A stretch of 63,556 bases of DNA from Chloroflexota bacterium (GCA_019247515.1 JAFAOS010000310.1:1-63556), one strand, 5' to 3'; shown: positions 40,958-49,560, numbered from the stretch's first letter. Program-made: numbers and translations. Notes: a model not told the origin generated them from the letters alone.

Positions 40958-42640
40958 TCAGGTGCGCGGCAAGTAGCCGGGACCCAGCGGAATATTCAGC
41001 GCATACCAGACGACGAACAGGACGACCCAGGCGACGAGCATGATGATGGCGTACTGCAGCATGATCGCGACGATCGTCCCGACACCGGCATCCTTCCGGT
41101 ACCGCTGCGCGACGGTGACGATGAAGGGGAAATAGACCATCAACGGCGTGAGCGTGTTCACCGGGGAATCGCCGATGCGATACGCGGCCAGGACCGTCTG
41201 GGGTCCGATGCCCAGGCGCAAAAAGATAGGGATGAAAATGGGTGCAAAGATGGCCCACTTCGGAATCACTCCAGGCAGGATGAAGTCGAGCACGACGATC
41301 ACGAGGATGAATGCCACCAGCAGTGGCAGCGCGGGGATGGCGGCGCGCTCGAGCAGATCGGCCAGCGCCACCGCGATGACGCGCGGCAGGTTGGAGTAAT
41401 TGAAGTACGCCAGGAACTGGGCAATCATCAGGAACATCAGGATCAGCCCGCCAAGACTGCTGAACGTCTTGGAAATCGCGGCGATAACGTCGTTGCTGCC
41501 GCTGATCGTGCGGGCGCCGACGCCATAGCAGATGCCCGACACCAGGAAGAACGAGGCGATGATGAACAGCAAGCTGTCCATGAAGGGCGTATTGCCAATG
41601 ATGTTCCCGGTGTTCGGGTCGCGCAGCGGAGCCCCCGGTGGGGCCGTGACCAGCACCACGATGACCAGGAACGCCAGGAAGCCGAACAACGCGAACTTCA
41701 GGCCGCGCCCCTCGGCGGCGCTGTCGACTTCCGCGTCGGCCTCGACTTCGGCGGGCGCCGTGTCCACGATGCCCGCGGCGGCGTCAGCCGCATTCAGGCG
41801 TGGCTCGATCAACCGCTCGGTGACGATCGTCGCCACGATGCACAGGAAGATGAGCGAGACCGCGCTGAAGAAATAGTTGTTGACGATCGTCTGGGGCGCG
41901 CCGCCGGTCAACGCGATCGCCTCGTTGGTCATCTCTCCCAGCATCGCGTCGATGGGTTGGATGATGATGTTGACCGCGAACGTTGCGGCGACCCCCGCGA
42001 AACCCGCCGCGAGCCCGGCAATCGGGTTCCGTTTCAGGCTCGCAAACGCGGCGGCCGCCAGTGGAATCAAGATCAGGTAGCCCGCATCCGAAGCTACGCT
42101 CGACAGCCCGCCCACGAGGATGATCAGAAAGGCGATCAACCGCGCGGGTGCGACCGCCACCAATTTGCGGATCAACGCCCCCATCAGCCCGACCGATTCC
42201 GCCAGACCAGCGCCCATCATGGCAATGAAGGTGACCGCGATGACACCGAAGTTCTGGAAGTTCGGGACGAACGAGGTGAACAGGAAGCGGATGCCTTCAA
42301 TGGTGAGCAAGCCTTTGATCGGGATCGTTTCCTGCTGCGGCTGGAAGTGCGTGTCCGACCACTCCAGCCCCTCCTGGGGCGCGACCGTCTGGATCTGGGT
42401 CGTGTCCGGATAGAAGTCGTGCGTCACGGGGATCGGCACCGGCTCGAGCACCTGTTCGGTGACGCTGACCCCAAGCAGCTGCAGGATCGTCGACAGCACG
42501 ATGACGAACACGATCAGGTACACGAACATCAACACCGGGTGCGGGACCTTGTTGCCAAGCGTCTCGATGCCGTCGAGGAGCTTGTCCATAAAGGTCCTTT
42601 TCGCGACCGGTGCTGCGATTGCCGCGGAGGTTTGAGCCAT
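40958..42640 (-). CDS. AbgT-family transporter (p-aminobenzoyl-glutamate or related)
   Basis: 560-aa polytopic membrane protein of the AbgT family, known for uptake of p-aminobenzoyl-glutamate and, in some members, drug export. Landmarks: MDKLLDGIETLGNKVPHPVL at the start, FIAMMGAGLAESVGLMGALI, GGLSSVASDAGYLILIPLAA, NPIAGLAAGFAGVAATFAVN, and a C-terminal half with IAQFLAYFNYSN and PVNTLTPLMVYFPFIV. ATG 42640 (MAQTSAAIAAPV) begins family-like sequence; the open frame upstream is unlike the family. First gene of an operon with an M17 aminopeptidase and a DASS transporter, consistent with uptake and cleavage of glutamate-containing or peptide-like compounds (inference). Confidence 0.9.
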   Translation of the reverse strand: MAQTSAAIAAPVAKRTFMDKLLDGIETLGNKVPHPVLMFVYLIVFVIVLSTILQLLGVSVTEQVLEPVPIPVTHDFYPDTTQIQTVAPQEGLEWSDTHFQPQQETIPIKGLLTIEGIRFLFTSFVPNFQNFGVIAVTFIAMMGAGLAESVGLMGALIRKLVAVAPARLIAFLIILVGGLSSVASDAGYLILIPLAAAAFASLKRNPIAGLAAGFAGVAATFAVNIIIQPIDAMLGEMTNEAIALTGGAPQTIVNNYFFSAVSLIFLCIVATIVTERLIEPRLNAADAAAGIVDTAPAEVEADAEVDSAAEGRGLKFALFGFLAFLVIVVLVTAPPGAPLRDPNTGNIIGNTPFMDSLLFIIASFFLVSGICYGVGARTISGSNDVIAAISKTFSSLGGLILMFLMIAQFLAYFNYSNLPRVIAVALADLLERAAIPALPLLVAFILVIVVLDFILPGVIPKWAIFAPIFIPIFLRLGIGPQTVLAAYRIGDSPVNTLTPLMVYFPFIVTVAQRYRKDAGVGTIVAIMLQYAIIMLVAWVVLFVVWYALNIPLGPGYLPRT

Positions 42641-42800
42641 GGGCACGACCCTTTCAACTAGCGTTTCGACCAGGTCCGTTGCGCGTGGCGAAACTGTAGC
42701 TCGCCGCGCCGCCGACGCGATAGCGCATGCTCTCGGGCAGCCAACCCGGCCGACACGCGCAACCCTGGCTGCCAGTGACGAGTCCATCGCTGCTGCCCAG

Positions 42801-42829
42801 CCCGCAAGTTGCGGGAGACTGGGTAGAAT
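42801..42829 (+). promoter_or_regulatory. Perfect dyad CCCGCAAgTTGCGGG next to a TAGAAT -10 box
   Basis: A 15-bp palindrome (42801-42815, 7-bp arms, 1-bp centre) ends 8 bp before TAGAAT (42824-42829), in the 292-bp divergent region between the AbgT and glycosidase genes. Its place over the -35 region is where a repressor would bind. The resulting leader to ATG 42933 would be about 97 nt. The rest of the divergent region shows no gene. Confidence 0.45.
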
Positions 42830-42932
42830 CCCGAGAACATCCAGCTAGGCCCAGGCTCAGCGCGCGGCGCGGGCTCAGACTCGAGGTTGCACGTCCCTGC
42901 CAATCGCGAACCACACTTTTGGAGGACAAACG

Positions 42933-44846
42933 ATGGCTCGATTGCGTTGCGTCCCCAGTTTGCTGCTGGCCCTGGCGCTGCTCGCGGGCGCTAGCCTGCC
43001 GGCGTCCGTTGCGTCGGCTCAGCAGGCGACCGACCCGCGGTTCTTTGCGCAGACGAACTTCCGCATCGACAACGATGCCTTCTGGAACTTCTTCCAGGGC
43101 CGGGGCGGGGTGCCGACGTTCGGCTTCCCCGTCTCACGGCAGTTCCTGCTCGACGGCTTCCAGGTGCAGATTTTCCAGCGCAACATCATGCAACTGCAGC
43201 CCGACGGCGGCGTGCAGACGCTCAACCTGCTGGATCCTGGCCTGATGCCGTACACGCAGATCAACGGCAGCACGTTTCCTGCGCCCGACCCGGCCATCGT
43301 GAGCGCCACGCCGCCGGTCAGCGACCCGAACTACGACAGCGCGATCATCGCCTTCACGCAGCAGCAAGCGCCCGACACCTTCGAGGGTCAGCCCGTCAAC
43401 TTCTATCAGACCTTCAACTCGACGGTCACGTGTGAAGCGGCCTTCCCCAATGCCGACTGCCAGCAAACCCTGATCCCGCTCTTGAACCTGCAGATCTGGG
43501 GCGCGCCGACGAGCGCACCCGCCTACGATCCGGCCAACCACAACTTCATTTATCAGCGCTTCCAGCGCAGCATCATGCACTACGATGCGACGTGCGCCTG
43601 TACGCAGGGCTTGCTGCTGGCGGACTACTTCAAATCGATCCTGACCGGGCAGAACCTGCCGCCTGACCTGGCCCAGGAGGCGCAGGGCACCAAATATTTC
43701 CGCCAGTACGATCCGTCGCAGCCGCGCTCAATCGCTCGACCGGCCGAGCTGCCCAACAGCGACCTGTCCAACGCGTTCACCCCGCAGCAGCCCGGTGGCG
43801 GTGGCGGAACCGCGCCGACTACCACCTGGGGCTACGGCTTCAACGTCCACATGTGGTACTTCAACCAGGACGCCAAGAATCACACGGCCGGACTCATCCA
43901 GCAGGCCGGCTTCACGTGGTTGGCACACCAGGTCGAGTGGCCAAATATCGAAACCGCACCCGGCACGTACGACTGGAGCGAGCTGGACGCGATCGTCAAT
44001 ACCGCCAACAGCTACAACCTGAAGGTCATGCTGTCGATACTGCACGCGCCGACGTTTTATCGCAGTCCGACCAGCGGATTGACGCCCTCCGACCCGAGCG
44101 CGTATCAGCGTTTCATGCAGGCCGTGGCGAGTCGGTACGCTGGCAAGGTTCAGGCCTACGAAATCTGGCACGAGCAGAACCTGTCGGTCGAAATGGGCGT
44201 CAACAACGTCGATCCATCGGTGTATCTGCCACTGCTGCAGGCTGGCTACACGGGCGTCAAAGCTGGTGACCCCAACGCCCAGGCGCTGCTGGGCGCCCCC
44301 AGCCCCACTGGCGCGAACATCCCCGGTCAGTCGATTGACGACCTCACGTACTTGCAGCAACTGTTCGCCCTCAACGGCGGCGTGGTGCGCAACTACTTCG
44401 ATGCCCTGTCCGCTCACCCCAGCGGATTCTCGAACCCGCCCGACTGTACCCCGGCAACCCCGCAATGCAGTTTGTCGGGTGGGTTCAACAACGATCCCAG
44501 CTTCTTTGCGTTCTACCGCGTCGGACAGTACCACGACCTGATGGTCCAGCAGGGCGTGGCCGACAAGAAGATCTGGTTTACCGAATTCGGCTACTGCTCG
44601 AACTCGACGCCGCCGCCAGGCTACGAATACTGCAGCTCGATCGACGCGGCAACGCAAGCGAGATTCCTGGTACAGGCGTTCCAGATGGCGCGCGCGCTTG
44701 ACTACGTCGCGGGCATGATGCAGTGGAATCTCAATTTCCAGCTCGCCGTGCCGCAAACTGACGAAAAGTGGGGCTTCGGGGTGATCCGCGACGACTGGAG
44801 CGCCCGCCCGGCGTACAGTGCCCTCGCCGAGATGCCCAAGCAGTGA
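42933..44846 (+). CDS. Secreted glycoside hydrolase (clan A TIM barrel) with N-terminal accessory domain
   Basis: 637-aa exported protein. Signal peptide about 1-29 (LLLALALLAGASLPASVASA). Residues 30-280 form an accessory domain with two similar motifs (WNFFQGRGGVPTFGFPVSRQ; FQRNIMQL / FQRSIMHY), a Gly/Pro linker (PGGGGGT), then a catalytic barrel. Probable acid/base E414 in YEIWHEQNL and nucleophile E551 in IWFTEFGYCS, the arrangement of clan A glycosidases such as family 39; the acid/base motif has HEQ instead of the common NEP. ATG 42933 has GGAGG 7 nt upstream. Probably degrades plant or microbial polysaccharide outside the cell. A shorter relative lies at 54615. Confidence 0.85.
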   Translation: MARLRCVPSLLLALALLAGASLPASVASAQQATDPRFFAQTNFRIDNDAFWNFFQGRGGVPTFGFPVSRQFLLDGFQVQIFQRNIMQLQPDGGVQTLNLLDPGLMPYTQINGSTFPAPDPAIVSATPPVSDPNYDSAIIAFTQQQAPDTFEGQPVNFYQTFNSTVTCEAAFPNADCQQTLIPLLNLQIWGAPTSAPAYDPANHNFIYQRFQRSIMHYDATCACTQGLLLADYFKSILTGQNLPPDLAQEAQGTKYFRQYDPSQPRSIARPAELPNSDLSNAFTPQQPGGGGGTAPTTTWGYGFNVHMWYFNQDAKNHTAGLIQQAGFTWLAHQVEWPNIETAPGTYDWSELDAIVNTANSYNLKVMLSILHAPTFYRSPTSGLTPSDPSAYQRFMQAVASRYAGKVQAYEIWHEQNLSVEMGVNNVDPSVYLPLLQAGYTGVKAGDPNAQALLGAPSPTGANIPGQSIDDLTYLQQLFALNGGVVRNYFDALSAHPSGFSNPPDCTPATPQCSLSGGFNNDPSFFAFYRVGQYHDLMVQQGVADKKIWFTEFGYCSNSTPPPGYEYCSSIDAATQARFLVQAFQMARALDYVAGMMQWNLNFQLAVPQTDEKWGFGVIRDDWSARPAYSALAEMPKQ

Positions 44847-45005
44847 TCACCATCGGCGGCGCAGGTCGTCGGCGAGCAGCGGCGAGGGCTCTTGCCCCGA
44901 TGGGCGTGGCCTGGTTGGGCGGCCCCTCTCGAGGCGTGACGGCTCGACGAAAGTTGCGTCTCGCTGGGCAACGGCAATCAGCGTGGCCAAACCGCCGAGA
45001 TGGGG

Positions 45006-45011
45006 TACACT
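45006..45011 (+). promoter_or_regulatory. -10 box (TACACT) with a long leader to the zinc-ribbon gene
   Basis: TACACT about 130 nt before ATG 45141. The leader contains the inverted pair ACTGGC (45064-45069) and GCCAGT (45095-45100), and a TTTTTG tract at 45111-45116. Long structured leaders are common for cold-shock-type operons, which this one resembles (S21, DEAD-box helicase). The rest of the 44847-45140 gap shows no gene. Confidence 0.35.
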
Positions 45012-45140
45012 ATGGTGAACTGGCAGTACGGGGGCGCTCGCACGCGCTCTTCGACCGCACGTTGACTGGCCCACGTATTTGATCGCTTGGCATTGCCAGT
45101 CCGCCGAGCTTTTTGTGTTCACCTGAAGGGAGCCGTCACG

Positions 45141-45512
45141 ATGTCGGCCGATACCACTCTGACCTGCCGCGAGTGCGGACAGGACTTTACATTTACCAGC
45201 GGCGAACAGGACTTCTACGCGAGTCGCGGTTTCTCTGAGCCTTCCCGCTGCCCCGATTGTCGTGCTGCCCGCAAGGCCCAGCGCGACGGCGGATCGTCGT
45301 CATACAGTAGCTATGGCTCCTCGTCCTCGTACGGCGGAGGCTATAGCTCGGGCGGGCGCGGTCAGCGCGAGATGTTCAGCGCCACGTGCTCGAGCTGCGG
45401 CAAGGAAGCTCAGGTCCCGTTCCAGCCCAGTGGCGACAAGCCCGTCTACTGCTCGGATTGCTTCCAGCAACGTGGCGGGAACAGCCGTTCGGGCGGTCGG
45501 AGCCGGTACTGA
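45141..45512 (+). CDS. Zinc-ribbon protein with two C-x-x-C pairs at each end
   Basis: 123-aa small protein with two zinc-finger-like modules joined by a Ser/Tyr/Gly-rich linker. Module 1: LTCRECGQDFTF and RCPDCRAARKAQR; module 2: SATCSSCGKEAQVPF and YCSDCFQQRGG. The linker (about 48-80) is SSYSSYGSSSSYGGG-like low complexity, similar to RNA-binding tails. Such proteins are common in this bacterial group beside S21 and DEAD-box helicase genes, suggesting an RNA- or ribosome-related role (inference). ATG 45141 with GGGAG 9 nt upstream; the open frame upstream lacks family features. Its TGA is followed immediately by the GTG of the next gene. Confidence 0.85.
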   Translation: MSADTTLTCRECGQDFTFTSGEQDFYASRGFSEPSRCPDCRAARKAQRDGGSSSYSSYGSSSSYGGGYSSGGRGQREMFSATCSSCGKEAQVPFQPSGDKPVYCSDCFQQRGGNSRSGGRSRY

Positions 45513-45797
45513 GTGCCCCGCCGACAGCAGCGCCGACCTGTATTCAGGAAAGGCGCGCCGAAGGCGCCACGCGAGGACACGGGCGCCCTTGACGCAAGCG
45601 CGCGCCGCGTGCTGGCCGCCAACGGCGGCGACGCGCGCCGTCTAGAAGCGCTCGTGCGCGACCTGCAGCAGCTGCGCGACGAGGCCGATCGGGTGGCGTT
45701 CGAGGAGCCTTCGCCAGATGCTCTGCGAGAGTACCGTCGCACCAGCCGTGAGCTGGCCGAGGCCCAGCGTGCCTTCGCCCTGGCGACGGGAAGCTGA
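45513..45797 (+). CDS. Small basic/helical protein, function unknown
   Basis: 94 aa, not recognised. Basic N-terminus (MPRRQQRRPVFRKGAPKAP) then a helical charged region with heptad-like LEALVRDLQQLRDEADRVAF and ELAEAQRAFALATG. GTG 45513 follows the previous stop with no gap, and its own stop overlaps the S21 start (TGATG), so it is clearly part of the operon. Likely an RNA- or ribosome-associated accessory protein; inference from composition and neighbours only. Confidence 0.65.
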   Translation: MPRRQQRRPVFRKGAPKAPREDTGALDASARRVLAANGGDARRLEALVRDLQQLRDEADRVAFEEPSPDALREYRRTSRELAEAQRAFALATGS

Positions 45798-46006
45798 TGC
45801 ACGTCGAACCCCGCGAGGGTGAGTCGTTCGACCAGATGCTGCGGCGCTTCAAGACGGCCATCGACAAATCGGGCATCCTGCGCGAGTACAAGCGCAAGCG
45901 CTACTTCAAGACCAACGGTGAGCTGCAGCGTGACAAGGCCAAGGCAGCCGCACGACGTCGCATGCGTCGACCGAAACTGGCGCGCGGCCCGCGCCCGCAG
46001 CGTTGA
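45797..46006 (+). CDS. rpsU: 30S ribosomal protein S21 (bS21)
   Basis: 69-aa bS21. Landmarks: VEPREGESFDQMLRRFKTAI, the strongly basic central helix EYKRKRYFKTNGE and the Arg/Lys-rich tail AAARRRMRRPKL. Length is normal for the family. ATG 45797 shares a base with the upstream stop (TGATG). In the operon zinc ribbon - small helical protein - rpsU - mini zinc ribbon - DEAD-box helicase, consistent with translation initiation and RNA remodelling under cold or stress. Confidence 0.92.
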   Translation: MHVEPREGESFDQMLRRFKTAIDKSGILREYKRKRYFKTNGELQRDKAKAAARRRMRRPKLARGPRPQR

Positions 46007-46027
46007 AGCCGAGGCGAATCCCCGACG

Positions 46028-46183
46028 GTGTCTGCTCGCTGTAGGCAGTGCCACAAGCCGATCATCTGGCCGGGGCTCTGCTATCGGTGCGCGACCGGTC
46101 GGAATCGCCAACTGGTCGGACCGACCGTCGCGCAAGATCAGCCAGCACCCCAGCCCGCTGTCGACCAGGCAGCGCCATCCTGA
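46028..46183 (+). CDS. Mini zinc-ribbon protein, 51 aa
   Basis: Short frame starting GTG 46028 (V-S-A-R-C-R-Q-C) with two C-x-x-C pairs, CRQC (res 5-8) and CYRC (18-21), separated by HKPIIWPGL, followed by a Gln/Pro/Ala-rich tail. The paired cysteines and absence of stop codons across the whole gap argue that it is real; the weak ribosome site (GAGG 13 nt upstream) argues against. It lies 21 nt after rpsU and 143 nt before the helicase gene, on the same strand. Confidence 0.5.
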   Translation: MSARCRQCHKPIIWPGLCYRCATGRNRQLVGPTVAQDQPAPQPAVDQAAPS

Positions 46184-46326
46184 GCGCGTCCAGCCTGGCC
46201 AGCGTCGAATCGCACGGGTAAGTCGTACCCGTATCCGTCAACGGCGTGGCCGTCTGGTTCTGCGCCTGGTCATGTTCTACCCCCGGCCGCCCAATCGCGG
46301 CGGCCCCTGGAGTTCTCGCACACACA

Positions 46327-47511
46327 ATGCCCCTACAGACTCAGGCGAGCTCGTTCGCCCAGTTCGATTTGCCACCCAATTTGCACCGCGCCCTGGAAGC
46401 CGACAACCTGGTCGCGCCGACCCCGATTCAGGCCGCCGCAATCCCGGTGCTCCTGAAGGGCCAGGACGTCATCGGCCAGGCGCGCACTGGCTCGGGCAAG
46501 ACACTCGCGTTCGTCCTGCCGCTCGTGGCGCGATCTGACCCCGGCATCCGCGCGGTCCAGGCGCTCGTCCTGGTGCCCACCCGTGAGCTTGCCATCCAGG
46601 TCGCCTCGGTGCTCGGCCCACTGGCCAGGACGCGCCACTTGCGGCACGTGCTTCTGCATGGCGGGCGGTCGCTCGGGCCCGAGCAGCAAGCACTCAAGGG
46701 CGCGCATGTCGTGATCGGTACGCCCGGCCGCACCCTCGACCACTTGCGTAAGGGCAACCTGTCGCTCGATCGTGTCCGGCTGGTGGTCCTGGATGAGGCG
46801 GACGAGATGCTCGACCGCGGTTTTGCACCCGACGTGGAGCGTATTCTGGCGCATGCCCCGGACCGTCGGCAGACAGCCCTGTTTTCGGCGACGCTGCCCA
46901 CCTGGGTTGCTGGAATCGCGGCTCGTCACGTCCGAAACGCCATCACCATCGAAGTTGACGCCGACACTCCTGCCCCACCCGAGATCGAGCATGTCGTCTA
47001 TGACATCGAGTCAACTCCCCGTCTCGATGCGCTGCGCGCGCTACTGGACCGCCGCGGCGACGACGCCGTCATCGTTTTCGGACGCACCAAGCACGGAGTG
47101 AAGAAACTCGCGCAGCGTCTCGAAGGCATGGGGTACCCGACTTCGGCGCTGCAGGGCAACCTCAGCCAGAATGCCCGCGAACGTGTGATGGCCGGCTTCC
47201 GCTCCGGCAGCGTGCCGATTCTCCTCGCGACCAACGTGGCGGCGCGCGGGTTGGATGTTCCTGACGTTGGACTGGTGATCAATTACGAGTTGCCGGAGTC
47301 GCCAGAGTGGTTCACCCACCGCGTGGGCCGCACCGGTCGCATGGGCCGTGCGGGGCTGGCAATCACCCTTCTGGCGCCGGAGGACGCGACGAAGTGGCGT
47401 CAATTCGAAAAAGCGCTCGGTCGACGATTCGAACGCAGACGCTGGACGCAGCACGCGTGGTTACCCTCCCCACCGCGGCGCCGCTCGCCTCGGAGTCGGG
47501 CCGCCGCCTGA
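46327..47511 (+). CDS. DEAD-box ATP-dependent RNA helicase
   Basis: 394-aa RNA helicase. Motifs in order: Q motif FAQFDLPPNLHRALEADNL with PTPIQAAAIP, I (ARTGSGKT), Ia (VLVPTRELAIQV), Ib (GTPGRTLDHL), II (VLDEADEM), III (SATLP), IV (VIVFGRTK), V (ATNVAARGLDVPDV) and VI (HRVGRTGRMGRAG). The C-terminus is a short basic tail (RRFERRRW) as in cold-shock helicases RhlE or CshA. ATG 46327 chosen because the Q motif starts soon after; upstream frame is unlike the family. The 143-nt leader after the mini zinc-ribbon frame has no further gene. Confidence 0.93.
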   Translation: MPLQTQASSFAQFDLPPNLHRALEADNLVAPTPIQAAAIPVLLKGQDVIGQARTGSGKTLAFVLPLVARSDPGIRAVQALVLVPTRELAIQVASVLGPLARTRHLRHVLLHGGRSLGPEQQALKGAHVVIGTPGRTLDHLRKGNLSLDRVRLVVLDEADEMLDRGFAPDVERILAHAPDRRQTALFSATLPTWVAGIAARHVRNAITIEVDADTPAPPEIEHVVYDIESTPRLDALRALLDRRGDDAVIVFGRTKHGVKKLAQRLEGMGYPTSALQGNLSQNARERVMAGFRSGSVPILLATNVAARGLDVPDVGLVINYELPESPEWFTHRVGRTGRMGRAGLAITLLAPEDATKWRQFEKALGRRFERRRWTQHAWLPSPPRRRSPRSRAAA

Positions 47512-47610
47512 TCCAGGCGGCATCATTCGAATCGAACCATTTCGGGCCACAGCTCCGACCACGGTTGGCGTGGATCGCGGCAGACAAAGATCTGCGGCTG
47601 CGGCGTCGAC

Positions 47611-49080
47611 ATGCTAGTTGACAACCCGCTCGAAGCGCGTATTCTGCGACGCGGTACGCAGCGGATGACTGGCCCGGGACGATCTCCTGAGAAACCCGCC
47701 AGGATGGAGGCCCCGGGCGGCACGACAACCCGCCGTCCCGCGGCTGCCGACTCGGCACCACCCGTCGCTGGGCTGACCGCTCGCATCCTCGAATTGCAGC
47801 GACAGGTCGGCAACCAGGCGGTCACCAGCCGCTTACGACATGCCATCGCCCCTTCGCGCCCGTTCGAGCCGCGCTGCACAACCAGTCAGCTCATGCGCGA
47901 CGGTGATCTGGACGCCGGAGCTGGCCCGCAGGATGCCAGCCTGCCCGGGGGAGTGGCTACGGCACCCTCGCCCCCGCCCGCGGATGCTGAAGCCGCGCGT
48001 GTGGCCAAGCTCAACGCTGACTATGACGCCGCGGTCACCGCAAAGGACTGGCCGCAGGTCGCCAGGCTGCTGAACGCGTATAACGCCGACGACATCCCGA
48101 AGAAGCTTGCTTTGCTCAAACCCGCTGACATCCAGGCCCTGGACGCGGCCGCACAGGGCTCCTACGACCGCGTGCACCTGTTCATCGTCCAGCCGGTCAT
48201 GGCCGCGGTCCATGATCTGGCCGGCTGGAAGAAGCTTCCGCCGGCCGATTAGTCAATCCTCGACAACATGCTCGCCGGTGCGACCAACAAGCTGTCCCAG
48301 AGCGTGCGGACGGCGCTTGGTGCGCAGCTGCCGACCCTCCAGACCCAAAGCGAGGGCGACCAGACCCGGGCGCTGCAGGCCGTCATTACTGGCGGAGGTG
48401 CGCTGCCCTATCTCGTGACCGACACCGTCTCCACTCCGCAGGTCGAGCACACCCTCAGCGGCCCCACGGCTCGGAAGGGTTTCGCCTTTGACGGCAAGAC
48501 CGCCGACGCGAACGAGTGGGTCGTGAAATTCAAAGACGGCGTCTCGATTCCAATCGTCGCGCCGAAAGCGCCGACTCCGGGCTTCCACAACCATACCGTG
48601 CAGGAAACGGCCGATGCCCTGGGGGCTCTCCCCAAAGCGAGCCGACAACTCATCACACGCGTTCTTCTCAACCCCGTCACCAATCCACAGGATCCGTTCT
48701 GGGCGGGCCAGTACCGGACGCCCAACTTCCATTCATATATGACAGCGGGCGCCGCTGGTGTGGTCACCATCTATCCGGATAAGGCAAGCGCGCCCCTGCC
48801 TGGCGCGAGCGACATGAAAGGCCGGGTCGTCCACGAGACCGGTCACACGTGGGCCTACAAAACATGGGGCGAAGACAAGACAAAAGGTAAGTGGCTGGAC
48901 TGGAAGAAGGCAATGGACAAGGACAGGGTGTCCGTTTCCGGGTACGCCCTGGCCGACGTCGCCGAAGACGTATCCGAAACGCTGGTGGCCTACGTCACGA
49001 CTAAAGGTTCGCCTGCCAATGACGAATACCGCAAGATCGTGCCCAATCGATTCAGCATGCTCGATACTGAGTACAGGTAG
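47611..49080 (+). pseudogene. Putative secreted HExxH metallopeptidase interrupted by in-frame TAG
   Basis: One continuous frame of 489 codons broken only by TAG at 48250-48252. N-terminal part: Pro/Ala-rich, with LTARILELQRQVGNQAVTSR, a short L-Q-x-x-x-G-N-x-A-V motif seen in proteins linked to extracellular contractile injection systems. C-terminal part: zinc site VVHETGHTWAYK (HExxH) and SGYALADVAEDVSETLVAYV, which supplies the third (Glu) ligand as in LF-like metallopeptidases. The protein could be an injected or surface toxin (inference). ATG 48268, 15 nt after the TAG, has no ribosome site, so separate translation of the active half is doubtful. Stop 49078-49080 overlaps the start of the next gene. 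Options: recent nonsense mutation, readthrough, or sequence error. Confidence 0.6.
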
Positions 49081-49382
49081 TGGTTGAGCACGGAAGCTCG
49101 ATGGCAGACGAGACCAATGGCGCAACCTCGCCCGCGGGCGACAAGCATCCGGGTGAGATCCAGTTCGTAGACCAGGTCGACGGCCGAGAATGGACCGTGA
49201 AAGCGGCGGAGGTGCCGCAGGCGATCGCCTGGAAGCAAGTAGACGATGTGTGGCATCCGGTCGTTCAGATCGAATCGACTGGCAGTCCGCAATGGCGGGA
49301 GATCAAGAGTTTCGGACAACACGGTGAGTTTCTCGGGGTGACGGTGCAGTCAGCGCCTCCCGGTCCACCCCGACCCGCGTAG
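49080..49382 (+). CDS. Small protein coupled to the metallopeptidase gene, unknown function
   Basis: 100 aa, not recognised. Starts at GTG 49080, sharing one base with the TAG of the metallopeptidase frame. Acidic and beta-rich: GEIQFVDQVDGREWTVKAAE, IAWKQVDDVWHPVVQIE, with a proline-rich end. No signal peptide. Gene pairing of a toxin-like peptidase and a small coupled protein would fit an immunity or chaperone role, but nothing in the sequence proves it. Confidence 0.55.
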   Translation: MVEHGSSMADETNGATSPAGDKHPGEIQFVDQVDGREWTVKAAEVPQAIAWKQVDDVWHPVVQIESTGSPQWREIKSFGQHGEFLGVTVQSAPPGPPRPA

Positions 49383-49439
49383 CTCAGACCTGCACGAGCA
49401 AACGGAAAAGACTTGCTTCTGCGCGTCGCTTCGCGGGTT

Positions 49440-49560
49440 CGTGAAAACTTCTACAAGGGCTCCACCGTAGCTGGAATGACTGAACCTGCGTTCCTCCGAG
49501 GACACTAGCTCCCGTTTGTGGCCGCCACCTTTCGACGTGCCGGCGATTCTTCTCTGAGTC
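49440..49560 (-). repeat. Dispersed repeat, third locus
   Basis: Matches the minus strand of the element at 16801-16941: AAGGGCTCCACCGTAG with palindrome TCCACCGTAGCTGGA (49461-49475, one arm mismatched), CTGAACCTGCGTTCCTCCGA (49480-49499) and GTGCCGGCGATTCTTCTCT further on. Clean ACAGGTTG ends are not visible, so this copy is older or truncated. It fills the 257-bp gap between convergent 3' ends; no gene is seen in that gap. Confidence 0.75.

Noticed and set aside
40952..42661. Plus-strand open frame of 569 codons opposite the AbgT gene
   Set aside because: Arg/Asp/His-rich antisense frame typical of high-GC DNA; the minus strand encodes an obvious transporter with normal hydrophobic pattern.
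43728..44756. Minus-strand open frame opposite the secreted glycosidase
   Set aside because: Shadow frame; composition is unlike a real protein and the plus strand has signal peptide and active-site motifs.
45510..45515. TGA followed directly by GTG as a second selenocysteine or readthrough site
   Set aside because: The two flanking frames are different protein types (zinc ribbon, then basic helical protein); no hairpin at the right distance and no redox motif. A simple stop-start junction explains it.
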